Position numbers and translations under genes: made by a program. This document shows, one piece after another, positions 6,216 to 12,574 of a stretch of 12,574 nucleotides of DNA. Under the pieces are notes generated by a model. The model worked only from the letters and a program-made list of their open reading frames with translations, had not been told where the DNA came from and made no database searches. This DNA comes from an uncultured Thermoguttaceae bacterium (GTDB lineage: Bacteria > Planctomycetota > Planctomycetia > Pirellulales > Thermoguttaceae), in NCBI GenBank assembly GCA_934725735.1, contig CAKVCP010000059.1:1-12574 (forward strand), given 5' to 3'. Each line of letters starts with the position of its first letter. The first letter of the stretch is position 1.

Positions 6216-7403
6216 ATGTCCAGAAGTTCGCAGGAAATTATTGAACTCTTCGATAAATACGTTATTCCAAACTACACGCGTTACCCCGTCGCGCTCACGC
6301 GCGGCGAGGGCCCCTTCATCTTCGACGCGGAAGGAAACCGTTATATCGACTTCTTCCCCGGCTGGGGGTGCAACCTCTTCGGACACAGCCCCAAACCGGT
6401 CGTCGAAGCCCTTGAACATCAGGTCGAACGACTCCTGCACGTTCCCAACAGCTGGTATATGGAAGAACAAGGCGTTTGGGCCCAGATGCTCTCCGAACGA
6501 AGCTTCGGCGGAAAGGCCTTCTTCTGCAACTCCGGCGCGGAAGCGAACGAAGCCGCGATCAAACTCACGCGTCTCCATTCCGCGAAGGGAAAGTATAAGA
6601 TCATCACCTTCTTGAACTCCTTCCACGGGCGTTCGATGGCGACGGTTACCGCCACGGCTCAGGAGAAGTATCACCAGGGATTGGAGCCCCTCCTTCCGGG
6701 CTTCGTCTACTGTCCCTTCGGCGATCTCGAAGCGGTTAAGAACGCGATCGACGACGAAACCGCCGCCATTATGCTCGAACCGATCCAGGGCGAAGGGGGC
6801 GTCAACATGCCTCCGAAGGGCTTCTTGGAAGGGCTGCGCGCCCTGTGCGACGAGCGCGGGCTCCTTCTCGTCTTCGACGAAGTTCAGACCGGATGCGGAC
6901 GAACGGGCGAGTGGTTCGCGTATCAGTATTTCGGCGTCACGCCCGATATTATGACCCTGGCGAAGACGATTTGCAGCGGGGTCGCCGCCGGCGCGATGCT
7001 TTGCAAGCAAGAACTGGCGCCAAGCCTGCGCAAGGGTATGCACGCTTCGACCTTCGGCGGCAACCCTGTCGCGGCTAGCGCCGGTATCGCAACGATCAAG
7101 ATGGTGGAAGAATACGGCTATCTTGATCTTGCCAAAAAAATGGGCGAGCACATCAAGGCGCGCATGAACCAGTGGAAGAACGATCTAGATATCGTCTCCG
7201 AGGTGCGCGGCGTCGGCGCCATGATCGGTTGCGAACTCAAAATCGACGGAACATGTTTCGTCCAGCGTTGTATGGAAAACAAAGTTCTTATTAACTGCAC
7301 TCACGGCAAAGTCATTCGACTCTTGCCCGCAGTCAACACGCCCTTCGACGTCCTTGACGAAGGTCTCGACGTCATCGAGGCGGCTTTACGAAAGGGAGCC
7401 TGA
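6216..7403 (+). CDS. argD: Acetylornithine aminotransferase (PLP-dependent, class III)
   Basis: ArgD converts N-acetylglutamate semialdehyde to N-acetylornithine using glutamate and pyridoxal phosphate. The product is 395 residues, the usual length. Visible motifs are GWGCNLFGHSPK (49-60), the PLP phosphate loop NSGAEAN (105-111), SFHGR (135-139) next to the ring, EPIQGEGG (188-195), the FDEVQTGCGRTG segment (220-231) with Asp221 for the pyridine nitrogen, TLAK with Lys250 as the Schiff-base lysine, and HASTFGGNP (276-284) from the partner subunit. The sequence could also fit other class III aminotransferases, but its place between argB and argF settles the call. AAGG lies nine bases before the ATG. 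Some ArgD proteins also act as succinyldiaminopimelate aminotransferase; this cannot be judged here. Confidence 0.93.
   Translation: MSRSSQEIIELFDKYVIPNYTRYPVALTRGEGPFIFDAEGNRYIDFFPGWGCNLFGHSPKPVVEALEHQVERLLHVPNSWYMEEQGVWAQMLSERSFGGKAFFCNSGAEANEAAIKLTRLHSAKGKYKIITFLNSFHGRSMATVTATAQEKYHQGLEPLLPGFVYCPFGDLEAVKNAIDDETAAIMLEPIQGEGGVNMPPKGFLEGLRALCDERGLLLVFDEVQTGCGRTGEWFAYQYFGVTPDIMTLAKTICSGVAAGAMLCKQELAPSLRKGMHASTFGGNPVAASAGIATIKMVEEYGYLDLAKKMGEHIKARMNQWKNDLDIVSEVRGVGAMIGCELKIDGTCFVQRCMENKVLINCTHGKVIRLLPAVNTPFDVLDEGLDVIEAALRKGA
7391..7398 (+). promoter_or_regulatory. Ribosome binding site that fixes the argF start
   Basis: AAAGGGAG lies inside the last codons of argD, six bases before ATG 7405. 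The argD stop (7401-7403) and the argF start are one base apart, a layout typical of translational coupling. An in-frame start at 7354 would add 17 residues with no Shine-Dalgarno site and no family similarity. Confidence 0.85.
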
Positions 7404-7404
7404 C

Positions 7405-8340
7405 ATGAAGCCTCTGCGACACATTCTCACACTCTCCGATCTTACGGCGGAAGAACTCAAAACGATTCTCGAAACCGCTGAAAAGATTAAGGCCGATTTC
7501 AAAGCTGGAAGTCGTCCTAAACTCCTCGAAGGCAAGGTTCTTGGTCTGATCTTCGAGAAGATGTCGTTGCGTACGCGCGTCAGTTTTGAGGCGGGTATGA
7601 CCCATCTAGGCGGCGGCTCCATGCTCCTCGAAGAACAACACATCGGCCTCGGAAAGCGCGAATCGATCAAAGACGTCTCCCACGTCCTCAGCTCAATGGT
7701 CGACTGCATCGCCTTCCGCGCCAAGAGCCACAAAACGGTCGAAGAGTTCGCGTCATACTCTTCCGTTCCCGTTATCAACGCCCTCACCGACAAATCGCAT
7801 CCCTGTCAGGCGCTCGCCGACATGCTCACGATCAAAGAAGAGTTCGGCTCTTTCGACGACGTGAAGATCGCATGGGTCGGAGACTCCAACAACGTCGCCG
7901 CGAGCTTTATCGAAGCCGCCGCGATGCTCGGCGTCCCCTTCGTCGTCTCTTCTCCCGAAGGTTACGCCTTCTCCAAAGAAGAAATCGACGCTCTGACCGT
8001 TCGTCGCCAGCCCGGCTTCTCCCTCTCCTTCGTCTCCGATCCCAAGGCTGCGGTTCGCGACTGCAACGTCGTCTGCACCGACGTCTGGGTCAGCATGGGA
8101 CAGGAAAGTGAAAATGAAGAACGCGTCAAGGCCTTCTCGCAGTATCAAGTCAACGCCGACCTCATGAAGGCCGCGCGCGAGGACGCCATTTTCATGCACT
8201 GCTTGCCCGCGCGACGCGGACTCGAAGTCACCGACGAGGTCATCGACTCCACTCAGAGCCGCATCGTCGAAGAAGCGGCTAACAGAATGCACGCTCAAAA
8301 AGGTTTGCTCGTCTGGCTGCTCCAGGACGACGCGCAGTGA
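7405..8340 (+). CDS. argF: Ornithine carbamoyltransferase
   Basis: ArgF joins carbamoyl phosphate and ornithine to give citrulline. The product is 311 residues, normal for anabolic enzymes. The carbamoyl-phosphate site is SLRTR (54-58; the family usually has STRTR, so Thr is Leu here), with AFRAKSH (103-109) and HPCQALAD (132-139). The second domain has WVGDSNN (157-163), DVWVSMGQE (226-234) as the ornithine-binding SMG loop, and MHCLPARRG (264-272) with the active-site Cys266. The SMG loop argues for ornithine and against acetylornithine or succinylornithine as substrate. It is the last gene of the argB-argD-argF operon, with a strong terminator eight bases after the stop. argG and argH for the last two steps are not in the window. 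Confidence 0.95.
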   Translation: MKPLRHILTLSDLTAEELKTILETAEKIKADFKAGSRPKLLEGKVLGLIFEKMSLRTRVSFEAGMTHLGGGSMLLEEQHIGLGKRESIKDVSHVLSSMVDCIAFRAKSHKTVEEFASYSSVPVINALTDKSHPCQALADMLTIKEEFGSFDDVKIAWVGDSNNVAASFIEAAAMLGVPFVVSSPEGYAFSKEEIDALTVRRQPGFSLSFVSDPKAAVRDCNVVCTDVWVSMGQESENEERVKAFSQYQVNADLMKAAREDAIFMHCLPARRGLEVTDEVIDSTQSRIVEEAANRMHAQKGLLVWLLQDDAQ

Positions 8341-8347
8341 TCCGCAC

Positions 8348-8384
8348 GGCGCGGGGTCTTCCCTTGATCCCGCGCCCCTTTTTT
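8348..8384 (+). terminator. Terminator of the arg operon
   Basis: GGCGCGGGGTC pairs with GATCCCGCGCC over 11 pairs (one G-T wobble) around the loop TTCCCTT. CC and then six T follow. This separates the arg operon from pheT. Confidence 0.92.
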
Positions 8385-8433
8385 AATGTTATTCTCGCGA
8401 CGCAAACGCGTCGTTCCACTTCCTCATTACCTT

Positions 8434-8439
8434 GAGAGG
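8434..8439 (+). promoter_or_regulatory. Ribosome binding site that fixes the pheT start
   Basis: GAGAGG lies six bases before ATG 8446. The upstream in-frame ATG at 8386 overlaps the region just after the arg terminator and would add 20 residues that do not fit the family. TGTTATTCT (8387-8395) may be an extended -10 box for pheT, but no -35 box is seen. Confidence 0.75.
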
Positions 8440-8445
8440 CGTCTC

Positions 8446-10881
8446 ATGTTTATTTCCCTGGATTGGATCTCCGACTTCGTCGATATCTCCGACCTCGATC
8501 CGAAGGTCGTCGCCGATCGTCTCACCATGGCGACGGCGGAAGTCGAGGGGATCTCGACCGTCACGCGTTTCGTCGACGGAGTCCTCGTCGGACAAATCGT
8601 CTCCGCTACGCCTTTCCAGACCCCCGAAGGAAAGACGCGAAACCTCTGCGTCGTCTCTTGCGGCGAAAAGACCTACCAAACAGTCTGCGGCGCTCCAAAC
8701 GCGCGCGTCGGACTCAAGGCCCCTTTCGCTCCCGCGGGCGTCTCCCTAGGCGAAAAAAATATTGAAGAATCGGACGTCTACGGCTATAAGAGCGAGGGGA
8801 TCCTGTGCAGCGCCGCAGAACTGGGAATGTCGACTTGGCACGAAATCCTCTTCGAATGTCCCGATTCCACTCCCGTCGGCGCCAACTTCTCCGACTTCGT
8901 TCCCAAAACCGACACGCTCGTCGAAATCGACAACAAGAGCCTTACGCACCGTCCCGACCTCTGGGGACATTACGGCTTCGCGCGAGAACTCGCCGCCATC
9001 TTCCACAGGGAGCTAAAGCCTCTTCCGCGACACAACGTCGATCAGTACGACTCCTTACCCGCGTTCCCCGTCGCCATCGAAGACGAAAACTGCCTCTGCT
9101 ACTCCGGCATTGTCTTCAGCATTAAAGCGGGCTCCACGCGCGTCCCCTCTCCGATCAAAATGCAGCGTCGTCTCCACGCTCTTGGGCAGCGCACATACGA
9201 CCTTCTCGTCGACCTCACCAACTACGTCTCCCTCGAGCTCGGTCAGCCGTCCCACGCCTTCGACGCCGACAAAGTCTCCAATATCCGCGTCGCGCCGATG
9301 GGAAAAGAGGGCGTCTTCCAGACTCTCGACGGCGTCGAACGCAAAATGAAGCCCGACGACATGATGATCTGCGACGGCGATAAGCCCGTCGCCATCGCTG
9401 GGATCATGGGCGGACTCGAAACGGAAATCACCGACGCCTCGACGCGCGTCATGCTCGAATCCGCAAACTTCCGCGCCGCCCGCATCCGCCGCACCTCACA
9501 GCGGCTCGACCTACGAACCGACGCCTCTCAGCGCTACGAAAAGACGCAGCCCCCCGCAAACTGCAAGGTCGGCGCCGAGCGCATCCTTAAACTCGTCGAA
9601 GAGTCCGGCGTCGACTACAAGGTCGAAACGCGTTACTCACTCGCCGGGAATCTTCACGACAAAACACGATACGTCGAACTTCCACCCGGAAGAATGAACA
9701 AGCTCGTGGGCGTCGACTTCCCTCAAGAAAAAACGCTCGAAATCCTTCGCTCGATCCAGTTTGAAGCGGAATTCCTCGAAGACGGAACACTGCGCGTCGG
9801 CGTTCCCTCCTTCCGAAGCGAAAAGGACATTTCGATCGAAGAGGATATCGTCGAAGAAGTGACGCGCATCTTCGGCTTCGACAATATCAAGCCGGTTCTT
9901 CCAACCTCCCCGATCCGTCCGCTCCACGTCGACGAATATATTCGACTCGAACACCGCGCAAGACGTATTCTCGCCGCCTCTTACGGATTCCTCGAAGTCC
10001 ACAACTACGGCTGGACGAACGATCAATGGACGAACAAGCTCGGATTTGACCCCGGCGCGACCCTTGAGCTTCTCAACCCGGTCGCCCCGTACGAAGCGCG
10101 CCTACGTACGACCCTTATGCCCAACCTCCTCGCTCTCGTTCAGAAGAATCGACCGTTCCGCGATTCTTTCCGCGTCTTCGAGTTGGGACATGTCTACCTC
10201 CTCAAGGGCGCCGTCGACGATCAGCGCAAGCCCGTCGACAGCGCGGAGAAGTGCGACGAACGCCGACGTCTCGCGGGCCTGAGCTTCATCCAGTCGGGCG
10301 TATCCCTCGACGATCATTACCTTGAGATCAAGGCCGCGATCGAAGACGTCGGAAAAGCGCTCCTCCAAAACGGTTCAACCTTCGCTTTCGCCGCGACGAA
10401 AGAAGACGTTACCCCATGGCAGAAGGCGGACTACGCCGTCGACGTCTACGTCGGAACGGAGAAGGTCGGCGCCCTCGGCGTCCTCGACAAGGAAACCCTC
10501 GCGAAGGTCTCGCCCGAAGGCGGTCAGGTCGTATGGTTCGAAATCGAGCTCGACAAGTTCTCCGGCTCCCTCTATCCGACCTTGACCTTTACCGAACCGC
10601 GCAAGTTGCCCGGCTCGTGGCAGGACTTCTCCCTCGTGTGGCCCCTCGAATCGGGTTACGAAGGACTCGCGAAGAAGCTCGACGAATTCTCGCATCCGCT
10701 CCTTCTCAAACGCGACTTCGTCTACTTCTACAAGGGCAAGGGCCTCGACAAGGGAATGGCGAGTTACTCCTTCCGATTCGAGATCGGCGCCGTCGATCAC
10801 ACCTTGAGCGGCGAAGAGATCGAAGACTTCCATCAAAAGTTCCTCGACTTCCTCAAGGCGAACGAAATCGCCCTGCGATAA
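8446..10881 (+). CDS. pheT: Phenylalanine--tRNA ligase beta subunit
   Basis: PheT is the large subunit of the (alpha-beta)2 enzyme that charges tRNA-Phe. It carries editing and tRNA-binding functions; PheS holds the catalytic site. The product is 811 residues, the usual length, starting MFISLDWISDFV as the family does. Domains in order: the N-terminal OB-type tRNA-binding domain (about 40-150, with TVCGAPNARVG and SEGILCSAAELG); the B3/B4 editing domain (about 210-375, with VDLTNYVSLELGQPSHAFDA and GIMGG); the B5 domain (about 410-485, ending IEEDIVEEVTRIFGFDNI); the catalytic-like core (about 495-690, LLNPVAPYEARLRTTLMPNL and FRVFELGHVY); and the C-terminal anticodon-binding FDX-ACB domain (about 715-811). 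pheS is not next to it. The gene has terminators on both sides and looks monocistronic. Confidence 0.95.
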   Translation: MFISLDWISDFVDISDLDPKVVADRLTMATAEVEGISTVTRFVDGVLVGQIVSATPFQTPEGKTRNLCVVSCGEKTYQTVCGAPNARVGLKAPFAPAGVSLGEKNIEESDVYGYKSEGILCSAAELGMSTWHEILFECPDSTPVGANFSDFVPKTDTLVEIDNKSLTHRPDLWGHYGFARELAAIFHRELKPLPRHNVDQYDSLPAFPVAIEDENCLCYSGIVFSIKAGSTRVPSPIKMQRRLHALGQRTYDLLVDLTNYVSLELGQPSHAFDADKVSNIRVAPMGKEGVFQTLDGVERKMKPDDMMICDGDKPVAIAGIMGGLETEITDASTRVMLESANFRAARIRRTSQRLDLRTDASQRYEKTQPPANCKVGAERILKLVEESGVDYKVETRYSLAGNLHDKTRYVELPPGRMNKLVGVDFPQEKTLEILRSIQFEAEFLEDGTLRVGVPSFRSEKDISIEEDIVEEVTRIFGFDNIKPVLPTSPIRPLHVDEYIRLEHRARRILAASYGFLEVHNYGWTNDQWTNKLGFDPGATLELLNPVAPYEARLRTTLMPNLLALVQKNRPFRDSFRVFELGHVYLLKGAVDDQRKPVDSAEKCDERRRLAGLSFIQSGVSLDDHYLEIKAAIEDVGKALLQNGSTFAFAATKEDVTPWQKADYAVDVYVGTEKVGALGVLDKETLAKVSPEGGQVVWFEIELDKFSGSLYPTLTFTEPRKLPGSWQDFSLVWPLESGYEGLAKKLDEFSHPLLLKRDFVYFYKGKGLDKGMASYSFRFEIGAVDHTLSGEEIEDFHQKFLDFLKANEIALR

Positions 10882-10892
10882 TCGAAAAGTCC

Positions 10893-10928
10893 AAGACGCA
10901 AACGCTTCCTAAACGTTTGCGTCTTTTT
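10893..10928 (+). terminator. Terminator of pheT
   Basis: A perfect 12-bp stem, AAGACGCAAACG with CGTTTGCGTCTT, closes the loop CTTCCTAAA. Five T, then CG and four T, follow. It begins 12 bases after the stop codon. Confidence 0.95.
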
Positions 10929-10949
10929 CGTTTTGACTTCTCGCCTCAA

Positions 10950-11013
10950 CGCTTAAAGGTTTCCTAAACGTTTTAAGCGACGCGCAAAGCATTCTTTTTA
11001 AAAAACTTGCGCG
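10950..11013. repeat. Two further inverted repeats downstream of pheT
   Basis: The first (10950-10979) pairs CGCTTAAA with TTTAAGCG and holds an inner GTTT/AAAC stem with loop CCT. The second (10981-11013) pairs CGCGCAA with TTGCGCG around a 19-base AT-rich loop containing TTTTTAAAAA. The first shares the 13-mer TTCCTAAACGTTT (10961-10973) with the pheT terminator (10906-10918). Neither has a clean T run after it. Confidence 0.6.
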
Positions 11014-11120
11014 GCTATTCCTCAACTTATCCCCCTGCGCGGATGATCTAACTAGTAATAGACTCGTTGGACGTCCGCCAGTCGGACGCACATTTTAAGA
11101 CGTGATTTAGGGACACTCCC

Positions 11121-12428
11121 ATGACGAAGAATAAGAAATTCGCTAAGCGTATCTACGTCGCGACAGCCTGCGGCGCCGTCGCCGCTCTCATCTCGTGGTC
11201 GCTCGTCGACGCCAACCGCGTCGTCGGCCAAACGACCGCCGCCAACGCCTCAGCCGCGCCCCAAGCGGTCGTTCCCGGCGCGGCGACTATTCCCGCCCCC
11301 TCGGCGACGACGAACGCCGCGCCCGTTGCGACGGACAATTCGCAAACACTCGCGACGATCCGCGCGCGCATTAACGAATTGCAAGCCTCCCTTCAGACAA
11401 TGCCGACCTCCGTCGAAGAGCAGAACGCCCAGCAGAAGACGATTCAAGAGCTCTCCGCGCTTCAGTCCCAAGCGATGCGTCTTGAGAGCGAGGCCGCCAA
11501 TTATTCCGCGTTCAAACAAGCGCGCGAAGCGCAGAACGCCTCCGCGAATCTTAACGATCCTTACGCCCTCGCGAATCCCGCGCTCAACGCTCCGAACGCC
11601 CAAGATTCCCGTCAAGCGCTCCTCGACGCCAACGCGCTCTCGAATGGCGAAGCCGCCCTCTTGCGCGAACAGAAAGCCGATCTCGTCCTTCAGTATCAGC
11701 AGATTCAGCAGACCCTCCGCGCGCTCCAGCCGGGAGAAGAAGTCCTTGCGCAGACATTGCGTCAGGAACTCCAAACGATCTACGCCCAGCTCAAAGACCT
11801 CGACGCCAAGCTAGCGAGCGCACCCGCGACTCCCGCTCCGACAACCCCCGTTCAGCAAAACGATCCACTCGCGGGAATACCCGAAGCGAATCGTCTCGTC
11901 ACCCCCGATTCCAACGCGCTCAACGTCTACAACGAACAAAACGCGCGGATGCAGAAGGCCTCCGACGCCGCGCGGCTACTGCGAGAAGCCGGACTTTTCA
12001 AACTCGCGGGGCACGTCGACAACGAGGTCGCGCGAATGTCGAATCCGAATTATCAGGAAACGAATCTTGTCGAAGGTTCGTGGGCGGCGAGCGCCGGACA
12101 GGCGGAAGAAGCGAATAACCCCTTCCACATCGTCACGCCCAAAGATATCGAAGGGCTCAACGCCTCGATCAACGACCTGAAGACGCGCGTCGACAAACTC
12201 GGCGACGCGCTCTCGGGAATCGAGACGATCCTGAAGCTCCTCACGCGTCAGCAGGTCTCGGGCTACATTCCGCAGGCGGAACAACAAGCCGCCCCCGCGC
12301 CGACGACTGACGCGACGCTTCCCGCCCCCTCGGTCGCGACTCCGGAGCCAGACGCAACGCCCGCGCCTGCTCCCGCCGACGCCAACGACCTCGCCGCTCC
12401 TATCGCGAATCCCGAAAGCCTCCTCTGA
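11121..12428 (+). CDS. Exported coiled-coil protein of unknown function
   Basis: I do not recognise a family. The product has 435 residues. A basic N-terminus (MTKNKKFAKR) is followed by a hydrophobic segment (11-28), so the protein is a secreted or signal-anchored one with a possible cleavage near VDA (29-31). Next comes an Ala/Pro/Thr-rich linker (38-72). Then come helical, coiled-coil-like stretches at about 74-130 (Gln/Glu-rich), 175-222, and 342-375 (a heptad pattern around INDLKTRVDKLGDALSGIETILKLL). The C-terminal 50 residues are again Ala/Pro-rich. DPLAG and NPFH resemble the DPF/NPF motifs of the propeller protein upstream. It could be a cell-envelope or periplasmic scaffold. The start has TAGGGA seven bases upstream. 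A strong terminator follows; no partner gene is visible. Confidence 0.8.
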   Translation: MTKNKKFAKRIYVATACGAVAALISWSLVDANRVVGQTTAANASAAPQAVVPGAATIPAPSATTNAAPVATDNSQTLATIRARINELQASLQTMPTSVEEQNAQQKTIQELSALQSQAMRLESEAANYSAFKQAREAQNASANLNDPYALANPALNAPNAQDSRQALLDANALSNGEAALLREQKADLVLQYQQIQQTLRALQPGEEVLAQTLRQELQTIYAQLKDLDAKLASAPATPAPTTPVQQNDPLAGIPEANRLVTPDSNALNVYNEQNARMQKASDAARLLREAGLFKLAGHVDNEVARMSNPNYQETNLVEGSWAASAGQAEEANNPFHIVTPKDIEGLNASINDLKTRVDKLGDALSGIETILKLLTRQQVSGYIPQAEQQAAPAPTTDATLPAPSVATPEPDATPAPAPADANDLAAPIANPESLL

Positions 12429-12451
12429 ACTTTCCTGAGCTAACCGATTTG

Positions 12452-12480
12452 AGACGCCCTGTGTCGGGGCGTCTTTTTTT
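12452..12480 (+). terminator. Terminator of the coiled-coil protein gene
   Basis: AGACGCCC pairs perfectly with GGGCGTCT around the loop TGTGTCG, 24 bases after the stop codon. The stem runs directly into seven T. Confidence 0.93.
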
Positions 12481-12505
12481 CTATGCGCGTATTTTATTCA
12501 TCATG

Positions 12506-12549
12506 AGTAGAAATCTACTAAATTTCTACTGTCTTTCTAAAATTCTACT
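12506..12549. promoter_or_regulatory. Cluster of TCTACT motifs, possible operator
   Basis: AGTAGA-AA-TCTACT (12506-12519) is a perfect inverted repeat. TCTACT occurs again at 12525-12530 and 12544-12549, so starts are 11 and 19 bp apart, close to one and two helical turns. TTGATA (12557-12562), a possible -35 box, follows; its -10 would lie beyond the window. The DNA is AT-rich, which lowers the weight of short matches. Confidence 0.45.
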
Positions 12550-12574
12550 TGGACTCTTGATATCTCCCATATAC

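Noticed and set aside
6201..7151. 316-codon minus-strand frame opposite argD
   Set aside because: Antisense shadow; argD on the other strand has all the catalytic motifs.
11028..11036. DnaA-box-like TTATCCCCC
   Set aside because: Single site with 7 of 9 matches, not in a cluster.
1..12574. CRISPR arrays, insertion sequences, tRNA or rRNA genes, attachment sites
   Set aside because: No regularly spaced repeats, transposase motifs, cloverleaf or rRNA-like sequence were seen on either strand.

Overview
The window carries ordinary bacterial housekeeping genes, and no single new multi-gene system stands out. Its composition is GC-rich, with heavy use of GAC, GTC, GCG and CGC codons. A secreted beta-propeller protein ends in an acidic tail of DPFG repeats. 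Several essential genes stand apart from their usual partners: dnaA without dnaN, rpsR without rpsF/ssb/rplI, and pheT without pheS. This combination suggests a planctomycete (Planctomycetota), an inference of moderate strength because no 16S rRNA or marker tree is available.

Layout. At 1-800 (+) is the 3' part of dnaA, cut by the window edge. A hairpin terminator follows, then an AT-rich gap between convergent genes that contains a near-consensus sigma70-type promoter reading leftward. At 1164-2918 (-) is an exported PQQ-like beta-propeller protein with a duplicated acidic tail. A 453-bp divergent intergenic region follows. At 3372-4388 (+) is a GAF-domain protein of unknown role. A near-perfect promoter at 4471-4499 then drives rpsR (4710-4994) through a leader of about 200 nt rich in hairpins. 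Next comes an arginine-biosynthesis operon, argB-argD-argF (5232-8340), closed by a strong terminator. pheT (8446-10881) stands alone and is followed by a very strong terminator and two more inverted repeats. The last gene (11121-12428) encodes an exported coiled-coil protein of unknown function. It is followed by a terminator and a cluster of TCTACT motifs that probably belong to the control region of the next gene outside the window.

How the genes work together. ArgB, ArgD and ArgF catalyse the second, fourth and carbamoyl-transfer steps from glutamate towards citrulline. argD and argF are one base apart and are probably translationally coupled. argC, argJ or argA, argG and argH must lie elsewhere. 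The other genes look like independent transcription units, most with their own terminators.

The most interesting non-coding signals are: the orphan leftward promoter between dnaA and its neighbour, which could make a small RNA of about 110 nt ending at the dnaA terminator; the rpsR leader, whose last hairpin covers the ribosome binding site; the long inverted repeat and the run of 11 C upstream of argB; the twin hairpins with the same loop after pheT; and the TCTACT cluster at the right end. DnaA also has altered residues at positions that read the DNA box in other bacteria.
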